Below, in pieces: positions 9,315-18,709 of a stretch of 64,000 bases of DNA (position 1 is the first letter of the stretch; each line of letters starts with the position of its first letter). The translations under genes and the position numbers were made by a program. Under the pieces are notes generated by a model that ran no database searches, was not told where the DNA came from, and worked only from the letters and a program-made list of their open reading frames with translations. This DNA comes from G963662905 sp963662905. GTDB lineage: Bacteria; Bacteroidota; Bacteroidia; Bacteroidales; WRLA01. The stretch spans positions 1,488,001 through 1,552,000 of the forward strand of contig CAXXFD010000003.1 of assembly GCA_963662905.2 (NCBI GenBank). The letters are read 5' to 3'.

Positions 9315-9905
9315 TCAGGGTGTATATTTTTCTCCCTGGGGCTTTTTGGCGTTCGGAGGATTGCTGCCCTGAAGGCTGACCACATAGCTGGCAACCTGTG
9401 TGATTTGCTCCGGTGTAAGCTGATCTTTATAGGGTGTCATCCCTTTGGCGAGCACCCCATTTTTTATGACCGCCACAATATCCTCAAATGCGCCCCCATG
9501 AATCCAGAATTCATCAGTAAGGTTGGGCCCGATTGCATTTCCTTCACCGGCTGCACCGTGGCAGGTAGCACAAAGTTTCTCCCCATAGAGTTTCTTCCCT
9601 GCTGCCAGGCTGGCTTCATCGGTCAGTGCTTTTAGATCCTGCGGCAATACCTCATCGGCATTATTTTGCTGCATATCAAGGGCGAGGGCCATTTCCTGCT
9701 GATATTCCTCCTCCTGGTTGGGTCCCTGACCAAAAATATCATAATGTACCCAGTACAAGGCAGAGAAAAATACCGTAAAATAGAACAGGTACATCAACCA
9801 GCTTGGCGGCGGGTTGTCCAGCTCCTGTATGCCGTCAAACTCATGATCTGCCATAAGTTTTCCGTCAAAATCATCCTTTTGATCCTTATTTTCTATATCG
9901 CTCAT
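9315..9905 (-). CDS. ccoP: Monohaem CcoP-type cytochrome c subunit of cbb3 oxidase
   Basis: 196 residues. A soluble N-terminal stretch with NPPPSWLMYLFYF (residues 31-43) leads into the single membrane helix, the CcoP N-terminal signature. One cytochrome c domain (~100-182) has CATCH at 112-116 and a probable Met axial ligand in the AKGMTPY segment. Canonical CcoP carries two haems c; here only one is present. The missing domain has a near twin fused to the end of the CcoN-CcoO protein upstream: both have GAAGEGNAIGPN, DEFW and a PPNA..PQGEKY tail. The 2-base gap to ccoQ argues for tight coupling. Confidence 0.92.
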   Translation of the reverse strand: MSDIENKDQKDDFDGKLMADHEFDGIQELDNPPPSWLMYLFYFTVFFSALYWVHYDIFGQGPNQEEEYQQEMALALDMQQNNADEVLPQDLKALTDEASLAAGKKLYGEKLCATCHGAAGEGNAIGPNLTDEFWIHGGAFEDIVAVIKNGVLAKGMTPYKDQLTPEQITQVASYVVSLQGSNPPNAKKPQGEKYTP

Positions 9906-9907
9906 AA

Positions 9908-10111
9908 TTATGGTTTTTTATTCGATTGGATTTCAACAATTTCGTCTTTGCTTTCAAAAGGCATCTCTGCCAGTTCATCCATATATTTTTGTTTTGTACG
10001 GATCACCGAGATGAGTACAAAAAGAAAAAACACAAAGAAAAACACAAAGGCAATCTGTGGAAAAACATCCACATATTCAATATCCTGAAGTATATAGCGT
10101 ACCAGTTTCAT
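9908..10111 (-). CDS. ccoQ: CcoQ-like small cbb3 oxidase subunit
   Basis: 67 residues. One membrane helix (about 17-38, VFPQIAFVFFFVFFLFVLISV) is followed by a charged tail (RTKQKYMDELAEMPF). Size, topology and place between ccoNO and ccoP, with gaps of 3 and 2 bases, identify it as the FixQ/CcoQ position. CcoQ stabilises the oxidase in proteobacteria. Sequence alone would be too weak; the assignment leans on context. Confidence 0.8.
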   Translation of the reverse strand: MKLVRYILQDIEYVDVFPQIAFVFFFVFFLFVLISVIRTKQKYMDELAEMPFESKDEIVEIQSNKKP

Positions 10112-10114
10112 AAG

Positions 10115-12595
10115 TTATTCTTTGATGTATTTTTCACCCTGCGGATCGCGCGCATTAGGCGGATTGGTTCCCTGGATGCTCATCACAAAGCTATAAACGT
10201 CCTGCAGCTGTTTTTCGGTCATCAGGTCTTTCCATGCCTGCATTCCTTTGGCCGGGATTCCGCTATGAATGGATTTAAAAATATCATTCTCCGAGCCACC
10301 ATGCAACCAGAATTCATCAACGATATTGGGGCCGATGGCATTTCCTTCGCCCGCAGCTCCATGGCAAGCCGCACAATTTACTCCATAAAGTTGTTTTCCG
10401 TTTTCCAGGGCAACATCATCGTTCAGGATTGCCGGTGCGACAACCACAATCTCTTCCGAATTTTCAGGCTGCACGCTGATATCGCGCCCCAGTTTGTGCA
10501 GATATGCAATGAGAGCCACAATTTTCTTCGTAGGTTCAAGCTCGATACCGCTTGATTTCAGCTCATCGGCAATCTGCTGTGCTTGTTTTTTCAAATCAGC
10601 AACGGCCTGTTGGTCATAATTTTCAGGATACGGAACGCCAAGGGTCATCATGCCCCTGATTTTTGCCGGCACCATATCTAGGTCGATATCATCATCAATA
10701 AGCCAGGGATAAGGCGGCATAATGCTTTCTTCGTTCATGGTTTGCGGATCGAGCATATGCTGGTAATGCCACGCAGCCGGTTTGTACATTTTTCCGGTGA
10801 TGACACCCGATCGCGCCAAATCCGGTCCGGTACGTTTGGAGCCCCACTGGAACGGACGGTCGTAAATAAACTCCCCAGCTTTGCTGTAATCACCATAGCG
10901 TTCGGTTTCGCTGCGGAATGGACGAACCTGCTGGCTATGGCAGGTGTAGCAACCTTCGGCAACATATAAATCGCGACCTTCCAGCTCCAAAGGAGTATAA
11001 GGTGTAACCGTTTCAATGGTAGGTACATTGGATTTAATCAGCATGGATGGAATGATCTCTGCAGCACCCCCAATAGCTACCGCGATAAATGCCCAAACAG
11101 AAAACTGAACCGGCTTGCGCTCCAGCCATGAATGAACTGTTTCGCCAAGAATGCGTCGTTTGGGCTGCTTCTCCAATGCCGGGGCGCTGGTTTCTTCATT
11201 GTTTACCAGATGTCCGCTCTTTATTGTAATTACTAAATTATAAACCATCAAAAGGGCGCCGCCAAGATATAAAGCGCCGCCAATGGAACGGTGGATATAC
11301 ATGGGCAGGATCTGCACCACGGTTTCCATGAAATTGGGATAACGCAGAAAGCCATCGGCTGTAAATTCTTTCCACATCAGGCTTTGCGTAATGGCAGCCC
11401 AGTAGAGCGGAACGGTATAAAATAAAATCCCGAGCGTTCCGATCCAGAAATGGATATTTGCCAGTTTCACGGAATGGAGTTTGGTATTCCATATTTTTGG
11501 CACCAGCCAGTACAGCATGGAGAAAGTCAGGAAGCCGTTCCAGCCCATTCCGCCGATATGCACGTGCGCAATTGTCCAATCAGTAAAGTGGCTGATGGCA
11601 TTTACGTTTTTAAGCGACAACATCGGCCCTTCGAATGTGGAAAGACCGTAGGCCGTAACAGCAACAACCATAAATTTCAAGGTTGGATCTTCGCGCACAC
11701 GATCCCACGCCCCACGCAAAGTAAGGAGGCCATTGAGCATACCGCCCCAGGAAGGGGCCAGCAGCATCACCGAAAAAATAACACCCAAGGTTTGTGCCCA
11801 GCCCGGAAGCGCCTGATACAAAAGATGGTGCGGGCCTGCCCATATATAGATAAAAATCAATGACCAGAAATGCACAATAGACAAACGGTAGGAATAGATC
11901 GGGCGCTGCGCTTCTTTGGGCAGGAAATAATACATCAATCCCAGGAAGGGCGTTGTCAAGAAAAACGCAACGGCATTATGGCCGTACCACCATTGCACCA
12001 AAGCATCCTGCACTCCTGCAAAAAGGCTGTAGCTTTTCCACATTGCCACAGGAAGAGCCAAAGAATTGACCACATGCAGCAGCGCTACGGCAACAAATGA
12101 AGCAATATAAAACCAAATAGCCACGTACATATGCTTCACCCTTCGCCTGGCAATCGTGCCAAACATATTCCAGCCAAAAGCCACCCAAACAATGGTTATG
12201 GCAATATCAAGCGGCCATTCCAGCTCGGCATATTCTTTGGAAACGGTAATCCCCAATAAAAGCGTAATCGCCGCACCGGCAATAATCAACTGCCAGCCCC
12301 AAAAGTGGAAATAGCTTAAAAAGTTGCTGTACATGCGTGTTTTCAGCAAACGCTGCATACTATAATAAGCTCCGGTAAATATCGCATTGCCCACAAAGGC
12401 AAAAATTACTGCATTAGTATGCACCGGACGCAACCGCCCGAAAGTAGTATAGGGCAATTCAAAATTAAATACCGGAAATGCAAGCTGTAGGGCAGCAAGC
12501 AATCCGCCGATCATCGCTACTATACCCCAGAAAACCGTGGCATAGATGAATAATTTCACGATCTTGTTGTCGTAGCTAAATTTCTGGACTTCCAT
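10115..12595 (-). CDS. ccoNO: CcoN-CcoO fusion with extra C-terminal cytochrome c domain
   Basis: 826 residues. Residues 1-465 are CcoN, the haem-copper catalytic subunit, with His60 and His346 as likely low-spin haem ligands, His344 for haem b3, and His206, His256 and His257 for CuB. A membrane helix at ~497-517 starts the CcoO part, whose haem motif CYTCH is at 549-553 with the conserved QQVRPF after it. A third domain (~725-826) is a second cytochrome c with CAACH at 741-745, closely similar to the domain in the ccoP product. The enzyme is a proton-pumping, high-oxygen-affinity terminal oxidase of the inner membrane. CcoN-CcoO fusion is known in Bacteroidota; the appended domain makes this a three-part fusion carrying two c-haems. 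Confidence 0.95.
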   Translation of the reverse strand: MEVQKFSYDNKIVKLFIYATVFWGIVAMIGGLLAALQLAFPVFNFELPYTTFGRLRPVHTNAVIFAFVGNAIFTGAYYSMQRLLKTRMYSNFLSYFHFWGWQLIIAGAAITLLLGITVSKEYAELEWPLDIAITIVWVAFGWNMFGTIARRRVKHMYVAIWFYIASFVAVALLHVVNSLALPVAMWKSYSLFAGVQDALVQWWYGHNAVAFFLTTPFLGLMYYFLPKEAQRPIYSYRLSIVHFWSLIFIYIWAGPHHLLYQALPGWAQTLGVIFSVMLLAPSWGGMLNGLLTLRGAWDRVREDPTLKFMVVAVTAYGLSTFEGPMLSLKNVNAISHFTDWTIAHVHIGGMGWNGFLTFSMLYWLVPKIWNTKLHSVKLANIHFWIGTLGILFYTVPLYWAAITQSLMWKEFTADGFLRYPNFMETVVQILPMYIHRSIGGALYLGGALLMVYNLVITIKSGHLVNNEETSAPALEKQPKRRILGETVHSWLERKPVQFSVWAFIAVAIGGAAEIIPSMLIKSNVPTIETVTPYTPLELEGRDLYVAEGCYTCHSQQVRPFRSETERYGDYSKAGEFIYDRPFQWGSKRTGPDLARSGVITGKMYKPAAWHYQHMLDPQTMNEESIMPPYPWLIDDDIDLDMVPAKIRGMMTLGVPYPENYDQQAVADLKKQAQQIADELKSSGIELEPTKKIVALIAYLHKLGRDISVQPENSEEIVVVAPAILNDDVALENGKQLYGVNCAACHGAAGEGNAIGPNIVDEFWLHGGSENDIFKSIHSGIPAKGMQAWKDLMTEKQLQDVYSFVMSIQGTNPPNARDPQGEKYIKE

Positions 12596-12615
12596 AAACA
12601 GGTTTATTTATTGGG

Positions 12616-12816
12616 TTATGATTGATTTTCTTTATCAGGGTTATCCTTTGTTGCAATTTGTGCATCTTCTGTTTCCTCATCATCGAAGAGAATACGCACC
12701 GATGGCGTGTATGTATCATCAAACTGCCCATCGCGAACAGCCCAGAGGTAGGCGACCAAAAAACCACCTGCCACCAGAATACTTGCACCCATCAGTAAAA
12801 AGATTACACTCATCAT
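12616..12816 (-). CDS. ccoS: CcoS, cbb3 oxidase assembly protein
   Basis: 66 residues. One N-terminal membrane helix (VIFLLMGASILVAGGFLVAY) is followed by AVRDGQFDD and PSVRILFDD, the CcoS signature of a GQ-DD motif then a short acidic tail. CcoS is required to insert haem b and copper into CcoN. The gene lies 20 bases upstream of ccoNO. A start at the second codon (MSVIF) is equally possible. Confidence 0.92.
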   Translation of the reverse strand: MMSVIFLLMGASILVAGGFLVAYLWAVRDGQFDDTYTPSVRILFDDEETEDAQIATKDNPDKENQS

Positions 12817-12911
12817 CCAAAATTTAAGTATCAGACTACCAAATTACAAAAAATAACTTTATATGAAGAACTATTTATATATGAAAATAGATAATCCATT
12901 TAAATACATAT

Positions 12912-15344
12912 TTAAAGCTTTGTTTTCCAAGCCATAAAGCTGGTTGAAAAACTGGCAAAAGCCACCACAGACACTGAGCTCAAAGGCATCAGTATCGCCG
13001 CAATTACCGGGCTGAGCATACCGCACACAGCAAAATACAGTCCGGCAATATTGTACAAAAAGCTAATCACAAAGCTCAGGCGCACAATCCGGATACTGAT
13101 TCCGGAAAAATCCATAAAACGTGGCAGAAATTCAAATTGATCAGCTTTGAGGATTGCATCGCTGGCCGGGCTGAACTGGAAAACATTATCGGCCAGGCTC
13201 ACCGAAACGGAACTTTCGGCCAAAGCTCCGGCATCGTTCAGGCCATCACCAAACATCAGCACTTTCTTTTTTTCCTGAAGCCTGTGCACAAAATCACGTT
13301 TCTCCACAGGGCTTTGGTTAAAATAGAGCTTGTCGGCATCAAAAAACTGTTCCAGTTCCTGGCGCGACGCATCATTATCGCCGGTAAGCACATAAACCGG
13401 ATATTTCCGCTTCCGGAAATAAGCAAGCAATTTTTCCAGCCCGGGTCGATAATCCGAGGCAATATTAAAATAACCCAGCTGATGGCCGTCTTCGGAAACA
13501 TAGACGCGGGATGCTTCAGCGCTATCATTTTGGAGACCAACAAATTCTGCAGAACCCAAACGCATTTTGTGCCCGTCAACCGTTGCCAGCACGCCCCTTC
13601 CTGTAATTTCCCTGAAATCAGAAAAAGGGACATCCCTGCCGGGACTAAACGGTTTCATTTCCCTGCTAACCGCAATACTCAGCGGATGCACAGACTGTGA
13701 TGCAAGCTTGTTAATACGGCATTTTTGATCCTCCGAAAGAGCTGTCCCTTCAAAAGAAACCCGAAAACTATCGTTGCGTGTTATGGTGCCGGTTTTATCA
13801 AAAACAATCGCATTGGCCCGGTAGAGCTTTTCCACTACTTCCGATTTTTTGAGGTACAAACCGGCTTTGCCGAAGATCCGCATGCTGTTTCCAAAAGTAA
13901 AGGGCAAAGTAAGTGCCAGCGCGCAGGGACAAGCTACGATCAGCACGGCAGTAAAATTAAGCACGGCGCGCGCAGGATCAATGAAATACCAAATAATCGC
14001 GGTTACAATTGCGATAAAAATCACGACCAGTGTGAAATATTTTGAAATACTGTCGGTGAGGTTTTGCAATCGGGCGGCCTGCTTTCCTGCTGCTGTTTTC
14101 TGATTCCACAGTTGGGTCAGGCGGCTCTGCTCCACTTCTTTTGTGATCAGCACTTCGATGGCATTGCCAATCTGTCGGCCACCGGCAAAAACCTCTTCCC
14201 CTTTTTTGACCTGCACCGGACGCGACTCGCCGGTCACAAAACTGTAATTGATGCTCGCTTCTTCGCTCAGCAAAGTCCCGTCGGCGGGGATAATTTCTTT
14301 ATTCCGTAAAAGGATCATATCATCCGGCCGCACTTTTTCAAGAGGAATACTTGTCCATTCCCCCTTTTCGGATTTTCGGTTCACGGCAACGGGAAAATAA
14401 GATTTGAAATCGCGTTCAAAGCTCAGTGCCTGATACGTTTTGTTCTGATACCATTTGCCTACCAGCAGAAAAAACACAAATCCGGCCAGGCTGTCCATAT
14501 AACCGGTACCGCTTCCGGAAACGATTTCGTAAAGACTTTGCGAAAACAGCGCCAACATCCCCAGGCTCACCGGCATATCAATGTTCACCACTTTATGCTT
14601 CAGGTTTTTCCAGGCCGACAGCAGATAATCGCTGGCGCTGTAAAAAAACACCGGCAATCCCAAAAGCAGGTTCAGATAGGCAAACATCTGGCGGAATTCG
14701 GGGCTCAGCTCATTGGCTGTATCCAGATAATCGGGCAGGCTCATCAGCATGATATTGGCGAAAGCAAAACCCGCCACGCCAATTTTATAGAGCAATTTCC
14801 TGCCGGCTTTTACGCGTTTGTCGTGTTCGTTTTCATCCTGGCTCAAATCCGGGGCGTAATGCAGCGACGCCAGCATTTCAACAAGACGGCGCATAGTCAA
14901 TTGACTTTCATCAAAAGTTATAAATACACGTTTGCGTACAAAATGCACGCTCGACTGTACCACAGCAGGATTTACGCGTTGCAGGTTTTCCAACAGCCAA
15001 ATGCAGGAACTGCAATGGATCACAGGAATATAAAATTCCGCTTTTACAATTTTCCCCTGACGGAAACTGATATAACGCGAAGCAATTTCTGCATTATCCA
15101 GAAAAGCGTATTTATCGCCAAATTCAGCATCATCCGCCTCAAGTTTTACGCCCGGACTATCGTAGATGCTGTAATATTTGCCCAGCTTATTTTCATTAAT
15201 AATCTGATAAACCGCTTTGCAGCCATCGCAGCAAAATGGCTTGTCCTCCCAAATCATTGGATGCGAACCACAATCTTCACCGCAATGGATACATTTTTCT
15301 GCCATAAGACAAACATCAGGAGCCTGACCGGAATCAGACATCAA
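12912..15344 (-). CDS. ccoI: CcoI, heavy-metal (copper) P-type ATPase for oxidase assembly
   Basis: 810 residues. The N-terminal Cys-rich metal-binding region has Cys at 18, 21, 25, 38, 39 and 42, followed by a heavy-metal-associated domain with CSSC at 111-114. The membrane-embedded ion site is ACPCALAL. Catalytic signatures present are TGES (actuator), DKTGTIT (phosphorylation Asp), SVHPLS (HP motif) and GDGLNDAGAL (hinge). It exports Cu(I) to the periplasm for CuB of cbb3. Adjacent codons 1-2 are both Met and Met14 (MAEKC) is a plausible alternative start. It is 95 bases upstream of ccoS and 21 downstream of the cytochrome c gene. Assignment to CcoI rather than CopA rests on the N-terminal Cys domain plus operon context. 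Confidence 0.93.
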   Translation of the reverse strand: MMSDSGQAPDVCLMAEKCIHCGEDCGSHPMIWEDKPFCCDGCKAVYQIINENKLGKYYSIYDSPGVKLEADDAEFGDKYAFLDNAEIASRYISFRQGKIVKAEFYIPVIHCSSCIWLLENLQRVNPAVVQSSVHFVRKRVFITFDESQLTMRRLVEMLASLHYAPDLSQDENEHDKRVKAGRKLLYKIGVAGFAFANIMLMSLPDYLDTANELSPEFRQMFAYLNLLLGLPVFFYSASDYLLSAWKNLKHKVVNIDMPVSLGMLALFSQSLYEIVSGSGTGYMDSLAGFVFFLLVGKWYQNKTYQALSFERDFKSYFPVAVNRKSEKGEWTSIPLEKVRPDDMILLRNKEIIPADGTLLSEEASINYSFVTGESRPVQVKKGEEVFAGGRQIGNAIEVLITKEVEQSRLTQLWNQKTAAGKQAARLQNLTDSISKYFTLVVIFIAIVTAIIWYFIDPARAVLNFTAVLIVACPCALALTLPFTFGNSMRIFGKAGLYLKKSEVVEKLYRANAIVFDKTGTITRNDSFRVSFEGTALSEDQKCRINKLASQSVHPLSIAVSREMKPFSPGRDVPFSDFREITGRGVLATVDGHKMRLGSAEFVGLQNDSAEASRVYVSEDGHQLGYFNIASDYRPGLEKLLAYFRKRKYPVYVLTGDNDASRQELEQFFDADKLYFNQSPVEKRDFVHRLQEKKKVLMFGDGLNDAGALAESSVSVSLADNVFQFSPASDAILKADQFEFLPRFMDFSGISIRIVRLSFVISFLYNIAGLYFAVCGMLSPVIAAILMPLSSVSVVAFASFSTSFMAWKTKL

Positions 15345-15365
15345 GCTTCATAAAATTTCAATGAC

Positions 15366-16289
15366 TTATTCCTCTTTGATGCCAAATTTGGGCAACTGGA
15401 TAATTTGAAAAATAATGTAAAAGATAAAGCCCCAAACGGTCAAAACAACACCGAGGAAGCTGACCAGCAACCAAATAGGAGCCATTTTACTCACCGTCCA
15501 AAGGCTGCGCTTTTCAAGCAGGTTGACCGGAATAGTCGGTTTTCCCCAATCCAGTTGTTTTGTCACCCGAACCTCACCAAACTGATCGGTATTGGCCAAA
15601 GCCACAATGACTTCCACATTTCCTGTGGTATCGCCGGGCAGGTCGGTTGGAAATTGGGCAATAGCAATTCCCTCGGTATTGGTTTTATTGTTCTGCTTCC
15701 CGAAAGGCAAATTCCCGAAATAACGTTTCACAAAAAACCTGAGCTCGGCTCCGGGCACAACAATCTCATTTCCATCATCCATGCCGGTAACTTTTGCTAT
15801 AATTTCATGCGATTCCGGTTTCAGTTCCAGGGCAATTTTTATATCGCTAAGCCCATCAGGCAAGCTGACTTCCACAACTTTTTCTGCGGGCATATCAGCG
15901 GCGGAATAATTAGGATCAAGTGTGCGCTGGTAGGCCACAACCGACCAGCGATCGTCCTCGCTTAAAATACTTTTGAATTGTGGCATTAAGCCCCTGCCTT
16001 CTGTTATCCGATAGTAAATCTCCCCATCGGTTTGTTTTTGAAACACTTTGGATGCCGGATCAATCGGTTTGGGCTGCAAAGGCAGTCCGTTGTCTTTTCC
16101 CGGATCGCCATGGCAGGATTTGCAATGCTTCTGGTAAATATTTTTGCCGTTTTCAATTTTCGCTGCATCAATTTTCAGCGGGTTGGATATATTTTTGGCA
16201 TCATCGGGCACAATCCACTCATCCTGAGCAAAGGATGTTAATGATCCCATAAAAAATAAAATGCCGGTCAGTATAAATATTTTCTTCAT
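15366..16289 (-). CDS. Membrane-anchored monohaem cytochrome c of a candidate quinol-oxidising module
   Basis: 307 residues. A signal peptide (MKKIFILTGILFFMGSLTSFAQ) is followed by a class I cytochrome c domain with CKSCH at 56-60 and a probable Met102 ligand (GRGLMPQF). A ~120-residue beta-rich domain (about 135-255) and a C-terminal membrane helix (~270-298) complete it. The gene starts 14 bases after the NrfD-type gene and ends 21 bases before ccoI, so it links the FeS/NrfD pair to the oxidase genes. The natural reading is an electron carrier from the FeS/NrfD pair to the cbb3 oxidase. The middle domain is not recognised. Confidence 0.8.
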   Translation of the reverse strand: MKKIFILTGILFFMGSLTSFAQDEWIVPDDAKNISNPLKIDAAKIENGKNIYQKHCKSCHGDPGKDNGLPLQPKPIDPASKVFQKQTDGEIYYRITEGRGLMPQFKSILSEDDRWSVVAYQRTLDPNYSAADMPAEKVVEVSLPDGLSDIKIALELKPESHEIIAKVTGMDDGNEIVVPGAELRFFVKRYFGNLPFGKQNNKTNTEGIAIAQFPTDLPGDTTGNVEVIVALANTDQFGEVRVTKQLDWGKPTIPVNLLEKRSLWTVSKMAPIWLLVSFLGVVLTVWGFIFYIIFQIIQLPKFGIKEE

Positions 16290-16303
16290 GATTTTCTGCT
16301 TTT

Positions 16304-17671
16304 TTATTTGAGTAAATCTTCTGAAACACCACGCTCATGAGCTGTTTCCCAAATGCTTATCACCGGGAAAAGCTTCGCGATAATTGTAATCACTACCAAG
16401 GCTCCGGCTATTGGCAAAAGCGTAAGTGCAATTTCTATTCCGGTTGGATGATAGGTATGGAAATTCTCCGGCACATTTTGAATGGGCAGATGCGGATGAA
16501 GCTGCGTTGGCACAACGATCAGGAATCGCTTAAACCAGGCTCCAAGGATCACAAAAAGGGAAATAATCATGATTAGTCCCGGTTTGCGCATTTTTTTGAA
16601 AAGCAGCAGGATAATCGGGAAGACCAATCCGCCCAATTGCGTTAACCAGAACATCCACGCCCAGTGTCCGGTGAAAAAACCATGCAGGTGCGCCGCATCG
16701 GCCTGTTTCATTTTATAGGCCGGCACCAGATATTCGTTGATATTGAAATATAAATAAACCAGCGAAACCAAAACCAGCAGTTTCCCCATTTTATCGAAGT
16801 GCATTTCGGTGATATAGCTTTTCAGCTGATATTGATTGCGGAAAATAAACATAGCGATTATCACAGCCGCGACACCCGCAACAAATGCTCCGGTTACAAA
16901 GTACGGTCCAAAAATGGTACTGTCCCAGCCTGTACGCAAAGTAGCTCCAAACAGCCAGGACGTAACCGTATGAATGGCCAGGGCAACGGGCACAATAAGT
17001 ATCAGCAGGATGCGGATGGAACGGTGGATAATGCGGAATTGCGGTGGTGTTGCCGACCATCCCAATGAAAGAATTGCGTAGAGCAATTTCTGCCATTTGG
17101 GTAATTTATCCATCCTGCGGTTGATCATGGCAATATCCGGAATCAAAGGCAGGATCAACAGCAGCAAGCTGATCATCACGTAAGTAGAAACCACTGTAAC
17201 ATCCCACAAAATGGGCGACTGAAAGCGTCCGTGCAGAAAAACATTGAGCAGCCTGTCGGGACGTCCCATATCGATTACAATTACGATACCGGCCCACATG
17301 GCAAAAGCCAGGGCAATCATCTCAGCGATGCGCGCAACCGGGGTAATCCACTTCTGCCCCAGCAATCCCAGAACAGAACTGATGAGCATTCCGATAAGGC
17401 TGGTTGCTACAAAAAACACAAAGTTTGCGATATACATGCCCCAGGAGCTGTAATCGCGCATGGCCGTTACGCCCAGCCCGTCGCGCAACTGGATATAATA
17501 GGCATAAAGTCCAACCATAACAACAAGGGCAAGAAATAACGCCCAGAGTTCAAAACCTTTGTGGCGCAGCATAGGGCGGGTCAAATCAGAAAAAATCTTT
17601 TCCAGGACTTTTTTTCCTTCTTCTTTGGGTAAGCTTTTTGACATAATCGGGATTTTATTTTGGCTTATCAA
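16304..17671 (-). CDS. NrfD/PsrC/DsrP-family quinone-reactive membrane protein
   Basis: 455 residues with about ten hydrophobic helices. The N-terminus through the first helix (DLTRPMLRHKGFELW and QLRDGLGVTAMRDYSSWGMYI) and the DMGRPDRLLN motif are typical of the NrfD superfamily, which exchanges electrons with menaquinol inside the membrane. The likely start is the internal Met at codon 10 (MSKSLPKEE), because the first nine residues look like untranslated leader; the longer start is kept as the maximal frame. It lies 42 bases after the four-cluster FeS protein gene, its usual partner, and 14 bases before the cytochrome c gene. No molybdopterin subunit is nearby. Confidence 0.88.
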   Translation of the reverse strand: MISQNKIPIMSKSLPKEEGKKVLEKIFSDLTRPMLRHKGFELWALFLALVVMVGLYAYYIQLRDGLGVTAMRDYSSWGMYIANFVFFVATSLIGMLISSVLGLLGQKWITPVARIAEMIALAFAMWAGIVIVIDMGRPDRLLNVFLHGRFQSPILWDVTVVSTYVMISLLLLILPLIPDIAMINRRMDKLPKWQKLLYAILSLGWSATPPQFRIIHRSIRILLILIVPVALAIHTVTSWLFGATLRTGWDSTIFGPYFVTGAFVAGVAAVIIAMFIFRNQYQLKSYITEMHFDKMGKLLVLVSLVYLYFNINEYLVPAYKMKQADAAHLHGFFTGHWAWMFWLTQLGGLVFPIILLLFKKMRKPGLIMIISLFVILGAWFKRFLIVVPTQLHPHLPIQNVPENFHTYHPTGIEIALTLLPIAGALVVITIIAKLFPVISIWETAHERGVSEDLLK

Positions 17672-17713
17672 ATTCTAAAATTAACATTGCTTGTTGCACA
17701 TACCATCATGATT

Positions 17714-18709
17714 TTAACCATGATGGCCGTCATCTTCAATTGTGGTTTTACCTTTATAATTAAAGGGGAACAAGCGGTTTTTGGCCGGCAGATAATACAC
17801 CTGTGGCTTAGTGCCGAGCTCTTCCATAACGGTATATCCGGCATTTTTACGGATCAGTTCGCTAAAACGCACGCTTTCTTTAGTAGTTCCGTTGGTTACC
17901 ACATCTTCGTTCAGGTCGCCAAAATAATAGACACCATTCGGGCAAGCAGAAACGCAGTAAGGCAGTTTTCCTTCGCGCAGGCGATCGGCACTGAAGAGGC
18001 ATTTGGAGATAGTTCCCTTTTTCTGCGGCACATTCAGTTCCACATCATAAACCTTCTCTTTGTCTTCCTCATAATATTTAGGTTCCGACCAGTTGAAAAC
18101 ACGTGCAGAATAAGGGCATCCGGCAATGCAGAAACGGCAGCCGATACAACGTTCATTATCAATCAGCACAATGCCATCCTGACGCTTGAAGGTTGCATCC
18201 ACAGGACAAACTTTTGTACAAGGCGGATTATCGCAATGGTAGCAGGGCTTGGGCATAAAATAAGGAGCCGTTTCTTTTGCATCCTGCATGCGATATACAT
18301 TAATATGGTGTTGCTCTTCACGCAGCCTGTGCGCTGATTGGCAGGCCGCCATACACATACGGGCATTGCGGCAGCGGGAAAGGTCGATAACCATCACCCA
18401 CTTTTTCCCGGGAATGCCTTCGCGTCCACGACGTTGATATTCGCTTAACAAGGCATCATTTGCTTCGGTTTTAGCAGATGATTGTGCTGACTTCATTTGG
18501 GATTCGGGCACTTCTACCAATTCCCCGTCTTGTGTCAGCACTTTCACTTTTTTCCCATTTGCAGGATCAGCAGCGCCGTTTTGCACACCCGAAACAATTG
18601 CTGCACTACCGCTCACGCTGATAGCCCCGGCACCGGCAACCAGGCCCAGTTTTTTCAGAAACCTCCGTCTGGACTCTTCGTTTCCCTGAGTTTTCTTGTT
18701 TTCTTCCAT
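17714..18709 (-). CDS. Tat-exported DsrO-like multi-4Fe-4S protein
   Basis: 331 residues. A twin-arginine signal (SRRRFLKK near residues 13-20, followed by a small-residue hydrophobic stretch) places it in the periplasm. Cys motifs for about four clusters follow: CRNARMCMAACQ, CYHCDNPPCTKVCP, CIGCRFCIAGCPY, and a split C...CVSACPNG. This is the layout of DsrO/TtrB/NrfC proteins that relay electrons to or from an NrfD partner. It is the first gene of the long minus-strand run reaching to 6631, 42 bases ahead of the NrfD gene. With no catalytic molybdoprotein nearby, a relay between menaquinol/NrfD and cytochrome c is the best inference. Confidence 0.9.
   Translation of the reverse strand: MEENKKTQGNEESRRRFLKKLGLVAGAGAISVSGSAAIVSGVQNGAADPANGKKVKVLTQDGELVEVPESQMKSAQSSAKTEANDALLSEYQRRGREGIPGKKWVMVIDLSRCRNARMCMAACQSAHRLREEQHHINVYRMQDAKETAPYFMPKPCYHCDNPPCTKVCPVDATFKRQDGIVLIDNERCIGCRFCIAGCPYSARVFNWSEPKYYEEDKEKVYDVELNVPQKKGTISKCLFSADRLREGKLPYCVSACPNGVYYFGDLNEDVVTNGTTKESVRFSELIRKNAGYTVMEELGTKPQVYYLPAKNRLFPFNYKGKTTIEDDGHHG

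Noticed and set aside
14538..15353. Long open frame (271 codons) opposite the N-terminal part of ccoI
   Set aside because: Antisense shadow of the ATPase; no start signal or domain.
15366..18709. FeS-NrfD pair as a DMSO, tetrathionate or nitrite reductase
   Set aside because: No molybdopterin or multihaem catalytic subunit accompanies them; they run directly into the oxidase genes.
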